Positions 7,511-13,870 of a stretch of 13,870 nucleotides of DNA are shown one piece after another. Below the pieces are notes generated by a model. That model did no database searches. It worked only from the letters and a program-made list of their open reading frames with translations, and had not been told where the DNA came from. The position numbers were made by a program, and so were the translations under genes. Position 1 is the first letter of the stretch. The number at the start of each line of letters is the position of its first letter. Source of the stretch: Candidatus Dadabacteria bacterium (lineage in GTDB: Bacteria > Desulfobacterota_D > UBA1144 > Nemesobacterales > CSP1-2); the NCBI GenBank assembly GCA_022615255.1, contig JAKEHC010000192.1:1-13870 (forward strand), written 5' to 3'.

Positions 7511-8512
7511 ATGATTCTTGCCGGAGACATTGGCGGTACGAAAACAACCCTCGCATACTTTAGAATTGAGGCAGGACAACTAAAAACGACCGTAGAGAGT
7601 ACTTTCTCAAGTCGGGAGCACGGGAGTCTCAGGGAGATTGCCCGAAAATTCGTCTCAACAAACTCCCTTCGTATAGAGCATGCCTGCTTCGGAGTGGCTG
7701 GCCCAGTTAAGGAAGGCAGGAGCGAAACTACAAACCTCCCATGGGTTGTGGATTCGAAGGTACTATCCGTCGAACTTGGTATTGAAACAGCCTGGCTCAT
7801 TAACGACCTGGAAGCCACTGCATACGGTATTAAGGCGCTCGAGCCGAAGGATTTTACCATCCTTAACAACGGGGCATCCGATGCCAAGGGCAATGCTGCC
7901 GTAATTGCCGCAGGTACAGGGCTGGGCGAAGCAGGATTCTATTGGGATGGTGAAAATCATCACCCGTTTGCTTGCGAAGGTGGCCACGCCGACTTTGCGC
8001 CGCGTAACGAGCTAGAAATGGAACTCCTCCGACATCTTCTGGAACGTTACTCTCATGTGAGCTACGAAAGGGTGTTATCGGGTCCCGGCCTATTCAATAT
8101 TTATAGCTTTCTCCGCGATAAAGGAAGCTTTGGCAAGGAACCCAGATGGCTAACAGAAAAGATATCAAGAGGTGATGATCCAAGCTCTGCTGTGTCGGAA
8201 GCTGCCCTTGAAGGAGCTTGTGAGCTTTGTGTAAAAGCCCTTGATACATTCGTCTCTATATATGGAGCAGAGGCAGGGAATCTAGCCCTCAAGACCCTTG
8301 CAACCGGAGGTGTCTACGTCGGAGGCGGAATAGCTCCGAAAATCATTAAGAAATTAACCGATGGCACCTTTATAAATGCATTCTTTGACAAGGGTCGTCT
8401 TGAGAATTTGATGAAGTCAATGCCCGTTTCCGTAATACTAAACGAGAAAACCCCATTGCTAGGATCGGCACGTTATGCGGCACTCCGGTCTGGAAGAAGT
8501 GATGTGCGGTGA
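7511..8512 (+). CDS. glk: Glucokinase
   Basis: ATP-dependent phosphorylation of glucose to glucose-6-phosphate, which feeds both the isomerase and Zwf encoded upstream. At 333 residues it matches the E. coli-type Glk family. Motifs are the phosphate-binding GDIGGTKTTLAYF at the N-terminus, ACFGVAGPV, TNLPWVVD, LINDLEA with N98 and the catalytic base D99, IAAGTGLGEA, and the glucose-binding EGGHADF with E156 and H159. An in-frame ATG at 7484 lies inside zwf. The ATG at 7511 is preferred because GGAGGAGG (7496-7503) is well placed before it and the protein then starts as usual for the family (MILAGDIGG). Only one base separates it from the zwf stop, indicating translational coupling. It is the last gene of the cluster and is convergent with the amidase. 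Confidence 0.95.
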   Translation: MILAGDIGGTKTTLAYFRIEAGQLKTTVESTFSSREHGSLREIARKFVSTNSLRIEHACFGVAGPVKEGRSETTNLPWVVDSKVLSVELGIETAWLINDLEATAYGIKALEPKDFTILNNGASDAKGNAAVIAAGTGLGEAGFYWDGENHHPFACEGGHADFAPRNELEMELLRHLLERYSHVSYERVLSGPGLFNIYSFLRDKGSFGKEPRWLTEKISRGDDPSSAVSEAALEGACELCVKALDTFVSIYGAEAGNLALKTLATGGVYVGGGIAPKIIKKLTDGTFINAFFDKGRLENLMKSMPVSVILNEKTPLLGSARYAALRSGRSDVR

Positions 8513-8555
8513 TCGAGATAGCCAATCAAACTAATCAATTGCATTCGGAAACACG

Positions 8556-8593
8556 AGCAAAAAATTCAAAGGATATTTTCTCTTTAATTTGCT
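8556..8593. terminator. Weak hairpin between convergent glk and amidase
   Basis: AGCAAA (8556-8561) pairs with TTTGCT (8588-8593) and AAAG (8568-8571) with CTTT (8582-8585), separated by an asymmetric internal loop. It lies in the 102-nt gap between two converging stop codons, where a shared terminator would be expected. The stem is short and AT-rich, so the call rests mainly on position. Confidence 0.2.
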
Positions 8594-8614
8594 ACCATAA
8601 AATCTGATTGTAGA

Positions 8615-9844
8615 TTACTTTGGTTCTGAAGCAATCATCTGCGTAACACCTAGAAGAAACGCATCCTGTCCCCTTGAAGCGAGTAAAGAAATTCCGATAG
8701 GCACGCCCTGAATATCGGCGAGCGGTAATGTCACCTGCGGTAGGCGTCCAATACCTGCTATCGAGGTTAAAGAAAGCGCCCGCGGATAATAACTACCCTC
8801 GGTTCTATCATTTCCCAGAGCTCCTTTTAGAGGTGCAATTGATGGAGCTGTCGGTATACAAAGCATATCATTAGGTCTAAGGAAGGCCCTCATACGTCGA
8901 AAAAACGACTCTCTTTGATGCATAGCTTCCCCTAGCTTGCTGCGGTCTAGATTCTTTACAAGCTCAAAATTCCTCTTCGTTTTTGGTCCAAACTCCGGTT
9001 TTATCTTCTCAACCCAAGACCCTAAACAGCTCCAAATCTCCGCCCATTGAATTATGCAGTAAGTTTCGTAGCAAGCTTCCAAATCCTTTCCCTCATTATC
9101 CCCATATATTTCCCTAAGGGATGTCTCTTTCACCTTCTTTCCAAACCTCTTCACTAACGACTCAGTAGGTACAGCAAGTGTCTCTCTGACATCCTTATCA
9201 GAGATAGCAAAAGCCTCTTTGATAAGGTGTACCGTACCTATCTTTATACCTTGAGGAATGTCACAGGCAAGCAATACCGAAGCCGCACGCGCGAGCACAT
9301 CGGAAGAACGGGCCAAAATCCCCACAGTATCAAAGGTAGGTGCGAATGGATTGACTCCAGCTACTGAAATAAGACCGTGTGAAGGACGCATCCCCAAAAT
9401 ACCACAATTACTCGCAGGAACCCTAACCGATCCACCCGTATCAGTTCCAATGGCAAAGTCCACGAGACCGCATGCGACAGCGGAGGCAGACCCGCTGGAT
9501 GATCCACCAGGAACCCGCTCAGGCGCCTTGGGGTTTAACGGGGTGCCATAAAAAAAGTTATCACCCTCTAAGCTAAAGGCCAGTTCATCCGTTACGGTCT
9601 TCCCAACACATATCCCACCAGCATATAGGAGTTGGTCAACACAAACAGCGTTTGCTACAGCCACCGGGTGTGTATCAAGCCAATGAGGATTGCCACATGA
9701 AGTTTTATAACCACCGATATCAATGATATCCTTCACCCCAAATCGCAAGCCATTTAACGGACCAGTGTTCTTCGGTTCTATATTGAAAACCTCAACAAAT
9801 GCATTTGATTCTTTAGCGGTATATCTATTATTTGATGCAGTCAT
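8615..9844 (-). CDS. Amidase-signature family hydrolase, AMI1-like
   Basis: Serine hydrolase of the amidase-signature superfamily that cleaves a C-N amide bond; the substrate cannot be read from the sequence. 409 residues. The Lys-cisSer-Ser triad is complete: K38 in GVKDIID, S115 in PGGSSSGSA and S139 in GTDTGGSVRVPAS. The motifs THPVA, CVGKTVTDELAFS, GTPLNP and FDTVGILARS, together with the triad spacing, closely resemble plant AMI1 (indole-3-acetamide hydrolase; K36, S113, S137) more than GatA as I recall them. It is about the size of AMI1 and shorter than GatA (about 480). A TTG at 9850 could extend it by two codons, but GGAGAGG at 9857-9851 is 6 nt from ATG 9844. No GatB or GatC is nearby. 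It is divergent from the NuoF-like gene and convergent with glk. The family is secure, the substrate open. Confidence 0.9.
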   Translation of the reverse strand: MTASNNRYTAKESNAFVEVFNIEPKNTGPLNGLRFGVKDIIDIGGYKTSCGNPHWLDTHPVAVANAVCVDQLLYAGGICVGKTVTDELAFSLEGDNFFYGTPLNPKAPERVPGGSSSGSASAVACGLVDFAIGTDTGGSVRVPASNCGILGMRPSHGLISVAGVNPFAPTFDTVGILARSSDVLARAASVLLACDIPQGIKIGTVHLIKEAFAISDKDVRETLAVPTESLVKRFGKKVKETSLREIYGDNEGKDLEACYETYCIIQWAEIWSCLGSWVEKIKPEFGPKTKRNFELVKNLDRSKLGEAMHQRESFFRRMRAFLRPNDMLCIPTAPSIAPLKGALGNDRTEGSYYPRALSLTSIAGIGRLPQVTLPLADIQGVPIGISLLASRGQDAFLLGVTQMIASEPK

Positions 9845-9910
9845 TTCCAACCTCTCCAGATTATATGATCCAAGGCAATGAGATCTTTATTATTCCCCCT
9901 TCCTCTAACT

Positions 9911-9939
9911 TTGACAACCTTAATTTACTTTTTTAACAT
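9911..9939 (+). promoter_or_regulatory. Candidate distal promoter for the NuoF-like gene
   Basis: A perfect TTGACA (9911-9916) is followed after 17 nt by TAACAT (9934-9939), a 4-of-6 match to the -10 consensus. It lies in the 191-nt AT-rich spacer between the divergent amidase and NuoF-like genes. AT-rich DNA yields such matches by chance, so confidence is modest. Confidence 0.3.
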
Positions 9940-9960
9940 GAATTTTATAAGATTCTTTAC

Positions 9961-9990
9961 TTGTCAAGATCGAGTTGTAATCTATATAAA
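9961..9990 (+). promoter_or_regulatory. Candidate proximal promoter for the NuoF-like gene
   Basis: TTGTCA (9961-9966) and TATAAA (9985-9990) are separated by 18 nt, predicting a leader of about 40 nt before the ATG at 10036. The 9-base direct repeat ATAAAAATC occurs at 9986-9994, overlapping the -10, and again at 10010-10018. No clear - strand promoter with good spacing for the amidase was found in this spacer. Confidence 0.35.
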
Positions 9991-10035
9991 AATCCATTTA
10001 AAATAATGCATAAAAATCATTCTAAGGACTAAAGC

Positions 10036-11334
10036 ATGACTGAAATGAGGATTATTCGTAGCTATGTGGACAGAAAGGGGTCTGAATCGATTGAATCCTA
10101 TATATCTTCCGGAGGCTATACAGCACTTCCAAAAGCCTTAAGGATGAATCCTCTCGAAATAGTCGAGGAGGTAAAAAAATCTGGACTCCGCGGTCGCGGG
10201 GGTGCCGGGTTTCCTACAGGCATCAAATGGAGCTTTATTCAGAGGGACTCCAAAAAACCGATTTATCTCTGTTGCAACGCTGATGAGAGTGAGCCCGGTA
10301 GTTTCAAGGACAGAGAAATCATGGAAAGGGATCCACATCAGATGCTCGAAGGCATTATTATTGCATGCTATGCCATCAACTCCCATAAATGTTACATATA
10401 CATAAGGGGTGAAATGCCGAAGGGGGCACGGATTCTCGAAACAGCAATTCGCGAAGCATACGAAAGAGGGTTTTTAGGCGATAACATTCTGGGTTCCGGG
10501 TTTAATCTCGATGTTGTCTTATTCAGAGGCGCCGGCGCATATATATGCGGGGAGGAAACAGGTCTTCTAGAATCAATCGAGGGTAAAAACGGGGAGCCTA
10601 GGCCTAAGCCACCCTTCCCTGCTCAGATTGGGCTTTTTGGATGCCCGACTATTGTAAACAACGTCGAGACCCTTGCCTGTGTGCCTCACATAATCAATAG
10701 AGGCGCCGACTGGTTTACAAGCATAGGTACTCCTAAAAATACTGGAACGAAAATATATGGTCTGAGTGGTAATATAAATAAACCTGGGCTTTATGAACTT
10801 CCTCTTGGAATCCCACTCCGTCAACTGATATACGAATACGGCGAGGGAATACCGAATGGAAGACAGTTAAAAGCCATATCCCCCGGCGGTTCATCCGCTC
10901 CTATCCTCACGTCAGGAGAAATCGATTTACCAATGGATTTTGATTCATTAGCAAAAGCAGGCTCAATGCTCGGCACTGCCGGGGTTACCGTGATTGATGA
11001 TGCAACCTGCATGGTGAGAGTCGCACAGAACCTAGCGCACTTCTATAGGGATGAATCCTGCGGGCAATGCGTTCAGTGTAGAGAGGGTACATGGTGGCTT
11101 GAGAGGATGCTTACCAGAATCGAAGAAGGAAGGGGAAGGATGGAGTATATTGATACCCTTATCGATGCCTGCTTTCAGATGAAGGGCACGACTATTTGCG
11201 CTCTTGCGGATGGCTGTGCAATGCCGATTGAATCAATCGTAAAAAAATTCGGATATGAATTTGAAGAGCACATAAGGCTTGCAAGGTGTCCAATCGCTAA
11301 CGAATACATGGGAACTTGGGACCAAGGTAATTAG
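10036..11334 (+). CDS. nuoF: NuoF-type NADH-binding (diaphorase) subunit, stand-alone
   Basis: Homologue of the 51-kDa subunit of respiratory complex I, which oxidises NADH with FMN and passes electrons to a 4Fe-4S cluster. 432 residues, normal for NuoF, with no N-terminal thioredoxin-like or C-terminal ferredoxin extension of the kind seen in HoxF- or HydB-type proteins. Motifs are the FMN/NADH loop GRGGAGFPTG (53-62), CNADESEPGSFKDRE, GAGAYICGEETGLLES, GEPRPKPPFPA, PTIVNNVET and the cluster ligands C342, C345, C348 (ESCGQCVQCREGT) and C388 (TICALADGC). All cofactor residues are kept, so it is probably functional. AAGGA at 10024-10028 is 7 nt from the ATG. No nuoE, nuoG or other partner lies next to it: the flanking genes are an amidase and a DUF547 gene. 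It could serve a complex I encoded elsewhere, or be a soluble diaphorase module for another oxidoreductase. Confidence 0.9.
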   Translation: MTEMRIIRSYVDRKGSESIESYISSGGYTALPKALRMNPLEIVEEVKKSGLRGRGGAGFPTGIKWSFIQRDSKKPIYLCCNADESEPGSFKDREIMERDPHQMLEGIIIACYAINSHKCYIYIRGEMPKGARILETAIREAYERGFLGDNILGSGFNLDVVLFRGAGAYICGEETGLLESIEGKNGEPRPKPPFPAQIGLFGCPTIVNNVETLACVPHIINRGADWFTSIGTPKNTGTKIYGLSGNINKPGLYELPLGIPLRQLIYEYGEGIPNGRQLKAISPGGSSAPILTSGEIDLPMDFDSLAKAGSMLGTAGVTVIDDATCMVRVAQNLAHFYRDESCGQCVQCREGTWWLERMLTRIEEGRGRMEYIDTLIDACFQMKGTTICALADGCAMPIESIVKKFGYEFEEHIRLARCPIANEYMGTWDQGN

Positions 11335-11583
11335 GGCATTAGCTTTTTCACCTTCCGAGAATCTAAATAACGCCTTCGAATAAAGCACTTTCACATAGAG
11401 CTCCTTTTTATTCAACTCAATACAAGATTCTTTTATTAAAACATTGTTTACAGGGATCATTTTATAAACCACCTGTTCGGTTATTTTAAACTTTGAATCT
11501 TCCCTTTCAATTTGCACATCTAAAATTTTAAACCTACACCATACCCATCCGGCGTAGGAGGCATCAAAATAAAAGGCAATAAA
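11320..11583 (-). pseudogene. Possible coding remnant, protein-like antisense frame
   Basis: The 251-nt gap between the NuoF-like and DUF547 genes is read by one open - strand frame from a TAA at 11586-11584 through the whole gap and into the 3' end of the NuoF-like gene. The encoded sequence alternates polar and hydrophobic residues as in beta strands (for example DSKFKITEQVVYKM, ELYVKVLYSKALFRFSEG). There is no ATG near its beginning; the first usable start is GTG at 11517 without a ribosome-binding site, and the frame then crosses nuoF codons. I do not recognise a family. It may be the remnant of a decayed gene or a chance frame in AT-rich DNA. Confidence 0.2.
11533..11558. other. Hairpin upstream of the DUF547 gene
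   Basis: CCTACACC (11533-11540) and GGCGTAGG (11551-11558) form an 8-bp stem with one mismatch around a 10-nt loop, the only GC-rich element in the 251-nt gap. It ends 27 nt before the DUF547 ATG. Read on the - strand it is followed by TTTAAAATTTT, weakly terminator-like. Its role is unknown. Confidence 0.3.
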
Positions 11584-11585
11584 TT

Positions 11586-12467
11586 ATGAAAGCCGAACTT
11601 ACGAAGTTAGTGATCATTATTCTCGCAGTTCTCTCAATCTTTATCGAACTGAAACAAGCCTCCTTTACCTTCTCTTTAAAGGCAGAAGAACCTAAGTCAT
11701 TCGACCATTCCCATTCAATATACGATTCTTTATTAAAAAAATATGTTAGAAACGGAAGAGTTGATTATAAAGGGCTTAAAACCTCTTCTGAAGATTTTGA
11801 TATATATCTCAGGGAGCTAGGCTTGGTGAATGAGAGGGATTATACCAATTGGTCCAGAGAAGAAAAACTGGCTTTTTGGATAAACGCATATAATTCGTTC
11901 ACGATAAAGGCTGTAATAGATAATTATCCGATAAAGGGAAGCGTATTTAGTTTTTATCCAAGAAATAGTATCCGTCAGATTGATGGAGTATGGGATAAAA
12001 TTCAGTTTCGGGCTGTAAGCAGAAACGTTACCTTAGAAGAAATAGAGCATGAAATACTCAGAAAGCAATTTAATGAGCCACGGATTCACTTTGCAATAGC
12101 CTGCGCCTCCTTAGGATGCCCGGATTTGAGGAGCGAAGCCTATATGGCTGATAAAATCAATAAGCAACTAGACATCGCCACAATTGAATTTATAAACAAT
12201 CCAGAAAAAGGAGTTGAAATTAATACTGTTAATAAAGTGGTAAAGATTTCAAAGATATTTAAGTGGTTTGGCGAGGATTTTACTCAGGGATTTGGAAACA
12301 CAGAATTATTCAAAGATAGGAGTAAAGAAGAAAGATCAGTTCTCAATTTCGTGAGAAATCACGTTGAATCTCAAGAAGAAAGAGCATTCTTAGAAAGCAA
12401 TCAGTTTAAGATTTCCTATCTCAATTACGATTGGAGTCTCAACGAATTAAATTTAAATTTTGGATAA
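11586..12467 (+). CDS. DUF547 domain protein, exported or membrane-anchored
   Basis: A 293-residue protein of unknown biochemical function. The N-terminus has a positive start (MKAELTK) and a hydrophobic stretch at about 8-22 (LVIIILAVLSIFIEL), consistent with a signal peptide or anchor placing the rest outside the cytoplasm. The DUF547 domain spans about residues 50-235. It shows the family's conserved blocks: VDYKGL, KLAFWINAYNSFTIKAV, VWDKIQF, LEEIEHEIL, EPRIHFAIACASLGCPDLR and EAYMADKI. The start is supported by AAGG at 11573-11576, 9 nt before the ATG. A stronger AGGAGG at 11556-11561 is too far away and has no suitable start codon behind it. The sigma-54 activator follows after 29 nt, so the two may be co-transcribed. 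Family assignment is confident, the function is not. Confidence 0.88.
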   Translation: MKAELTKLVIIILAVLSIFIELKQASFTFSLKAEEPKSFDHSHSIYDSLLKKYVRNGRVDYKGLKTSSEDFDIYLRELGLVNERDYTNWSREEKLAFWINAYNSFTIKAVIDNYPIKGSVFSFYPRNSIRQIDGVWDKIQFRAVSRNVTLEEIEHEILRKQFNEPRIHFAIACASLGCPDLRSEAYMADKINKQLDIATIEFINNPEKGVEINTVNKVVKISKIFKWFGEDFTQGFGNTELFKDRSKEERSVLNFVRNHVESQEERAFLESNQFKISYLNYDWSLNELNLNFG

Positions 12468-12496
12468 GAAAAATTATAATTTGTAGGTAAGGAGTT

Positions 12497-13870
12497 ATGC
12501 CAAGCCAGCACTACGGGAAATTAAATAAAGAGAATAGGACAGCCAAGTTAGCGGAGTCCGAAGAAAAGTATCGTATTATCCTTGAAATTAACAATGCAAT
12601 TATTTCTAACCTCAATTTAAAAGAATTATTTCGTGCAATTGCTACGGTTGTTAATGAAAAACTTCCTTTCGATGTTTCATCTATAACTTTGTATGAACCC
12701 GTGCGGGATGTAATACAGCTTTACGCCTTTGAAGCTTTTTATTCTTCATATTTTACTCTTGGTTTAGAGGTACCGAGGGTGGGAAGCGACGTCGGATGGG
12801 TATTAGATAATAAGAAATCACTGATTGTTGGCGACTTATCTAGAGAAGGAGGATTCTCTACGGATAAGATGCTTTTAGAAGAGGGATTAAGGTCTTCCAT
12901 TATTACCCCTCTTATAATTAGGGATAAAGCTATAGGGTCGTTTAATATAGGAAGTAAAATGCCTAATAAATTTCAAGAATCTGACGCCGAGTTTTTATCC
13001 TTAGTTGCGAAGCAAATTGCCCTTGCAATTGATAATGCGAGAGCGCATGAAGAGATTGAAAAACTTAAAAACAGACTCGATAAGGAAAATATTTATCTCC
13101 AAGACGAGATTAAAACCGAATACAATTTTGAAGAGATAATCGGTAAGAGCAACGCTTTAAAAAAGGTTCTAAGAGATGTCGAAAAGGTTGCTAAAGCTGG
13201 TTCTACAGTTCTAATTCGAGGGGAGACGGGGACTGGGAAAGAACTAATAGCACGTGCCCTCCATAATCTAAGTATGAGAAATGACCGCCCCTTAATTAAA
13301 GTTAACTGCCCTGCAATTCCCCCTGGGCTAATAGAAAGTGAGTTATTCGGGCATGAAAAGGGGGCATTTACAGGAGCACTCTCAAGAAAGATAGGAAAAT
13401 TTGAACTCGCGGACGGAGGGACGATATTTCTTGATGAGATAGGAGACCTACCACTTGAGGCGCAGGCAAAGCTCCTAAGAGTTTTACAGGAGAGGGAGTT
13501 TGAACGGGTTGGTGGCAATAAAACGTATAAAGTTGATGTTCGTGTAATTGCCGCTACAAATAGAGACTTAGAGATGGCAGCAAAGGAAGGAAGGTTTCGC
13601 ACTGATCTTTTTTACCGATTAAATGTCTTCCCGATATACCTACCGCCGCTTAGAGAAAGAAAACAAGATATTCAACTTCTTGCAAAATATTTCGCTCAGA
13701 AATATATAAGTAATATGGGTAAGGAGATAAAGTCAATTAACGAGAGTAACATTGACAGATTAAAGGAGTATTCTTGGCCTGGAAATATTAGAGAATTAGA
13801 AAACATAGTTGAGCGAGCTGTGATTCTCTCAACTGGTGATACACTTGAGATAAACGAAAACCTTATTGGA
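12497..13870 (+). CDS. Sigma-54-dependent activator with GAF sensor domain, 3'-truncated by window edge
   Basis: Enhancer-binding transcription factor that uses ATP hydrolysis to activate sigma-54 RNA polymerase. 458 residues are visible and the frame stays open to the last base. Residues about 27-175 are a GAF-type ligand-sensing domain (ILEINNAIISNLNLKELF to LVAKQIALAIDNA). A probable coiled-coil linker (about 176-205) and the AAA+ domain (about 213 on) follow. The AAA+ domain has Walker A GETGTGKE (242-249), the sigma-54 contact loop GAFTGA (289-294), Walker B TIFLDEIGD (D313, E314) and FRTDLFYRLNVFPI, with WPGNIRELEN near the end. The Fis-type DNA-binding helix-turn-helix would lie beyond the window. 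There is no phosphoacceptor receiver domain, so the layout is FhlA/NorR-like, not NtrC-like. A stop at 12488-12490 makes ATG 12497 the first possible start. AAGGAG is only 2 nt away, but AGGT at 12485-12488 has 8-nt spacing. Targets are unknown. Confidence 0.93.
   Translation, partial: MPSQHYGKLNKENRTAKLAESEEKYRIILEINNAIISNLNLKELFRAIATVVNEKLPFDVSSITLYEPVRDVIQLYAFEAFYSSYFTLGLEVPRVGSDVGWVLDNKKSLIVGDLSREGGFSTDKMLLEEGLRSSIITPLIIRDKAIGSFNIGSKMPNKFQESDAEFLSLVAKQIALAIDNARAHEEIEKLKNRLDKENIYLQDEIKTEYNFEEIIGKSNALKKVLRDVEKVAKAGSTVLIRGETGTGKELIARALHNLSMRNDRPLIKVNCPAIPPGLIESELFGHEKGAFTGALSRKIGKFELADGGTIFLDEIGDLPLEAQAKLLRVLQEREFERVGGNKTYKVDVRVIAATNRDLEMAAKEGRFRTDLFYRLNVFPIYLPPLRERKQDIQLLAKYFAQKYISNMGKEIKSINESNIDRLKEYSWPGNIRELENIVERAVILSTGDTLEINENLIG

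Noticed and set aside
7306..7893. 195-codon - strand frame across the zwf-glk junction
   Set aside because: Antisense to zwf and glk, which both show complete family motifs; its translation resembles no family I know.
9258..9551. 97-codon + strand frame opposite the amidase
   Set aside because: Shadow of the amidase signature region, with low-complexity composition and no ribosome-binding site.
11463..11468. TATAAA as the -10 of a DUF547 promoter
   Set aside because: No acceptable -35 element at 16-18 nt upstream; chance match in AT-rich sequence.
13093..13602. 169-codon - strand frame at the right end
   Set aside because: Antisense to the AAA+ domain of the sigma-54 activator, whose Walker A, GAFTGA and Walker B motifs are clear on the + strand.

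Overview
The window is bacterial DNA that looks Gram-negative. It has Shine-Dalgarno-led genes, sigma-70-like promoter candidates and a sigma-54-dependent activator. A transaldolase/phosphoglucose isomerase fusion, a short-form 6-phosphogluconate dehydrogenase and an intergenic hairpin built from 7-base GCATGAT-like units suggest a less-studied lineage (deltaproteobacterial, Dadabacteria-, Nitrospira- or Acidobacteria-like). The lineage cannot be fixed from the sequence alone. No tRNA, rRNA, CRISPR array, insertion sequence or phage gene was seen.

Region 1 (1-8512, all + strand) is a sugar-phosphate cluster: transketolase (5' end cut by the window edge), a transaldolase-glucose-6-phosphate isomerase fusion, 6-phosphogluconate dehydrogenase (gnd), glucose-6-phosphate dehydrogenase (zwf) and glucokinase (glk). 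Together they phosphorylate glucose, interconvert glucose-6-P and fructose-6-P, run the oxidative pentose phosphate branch and recycle pentose phosphates. 6-phosphogluconolactonase is not present. Gaps shrink along the cluster (171, 137, 34 and 1 nt). The two larger gaps each hold a hairpin, and the first also holds a good sigma-70-like promoter.

Region 2 (8513-11334) has an amidase-signature enzyme on the - strand, convergent with glk. It is divergent from a stand-alone NuoF-type (NADH-binding, FMN, 4Fe-4S) subunit on the + strand, and a 191-nt AT-rich spacer between them holds candidate promoters. No other complex I subunit is nearby.

Region 3 (11335-13870) starts with a 251-nt gap holding a hairpin and a protein-like - strand reading frame without a good start. 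It continues with a secreted or anchored DUF547 protein and, 29 nt later, a GAF-AAA+ sigma-54 activator cut off by the window end. This part is visibly more AT-rich than the sugar-phosphate cluster.

Nothing here is clearly a new defence or mobile system. The points most worth a second look are the unusual active-site layout of the isomerase half of the fusion, the heptad-repeat hairpin at the predicted 5' end of its transcript, the orphan NuoF and the possible gene remnant at about 11320-11583.
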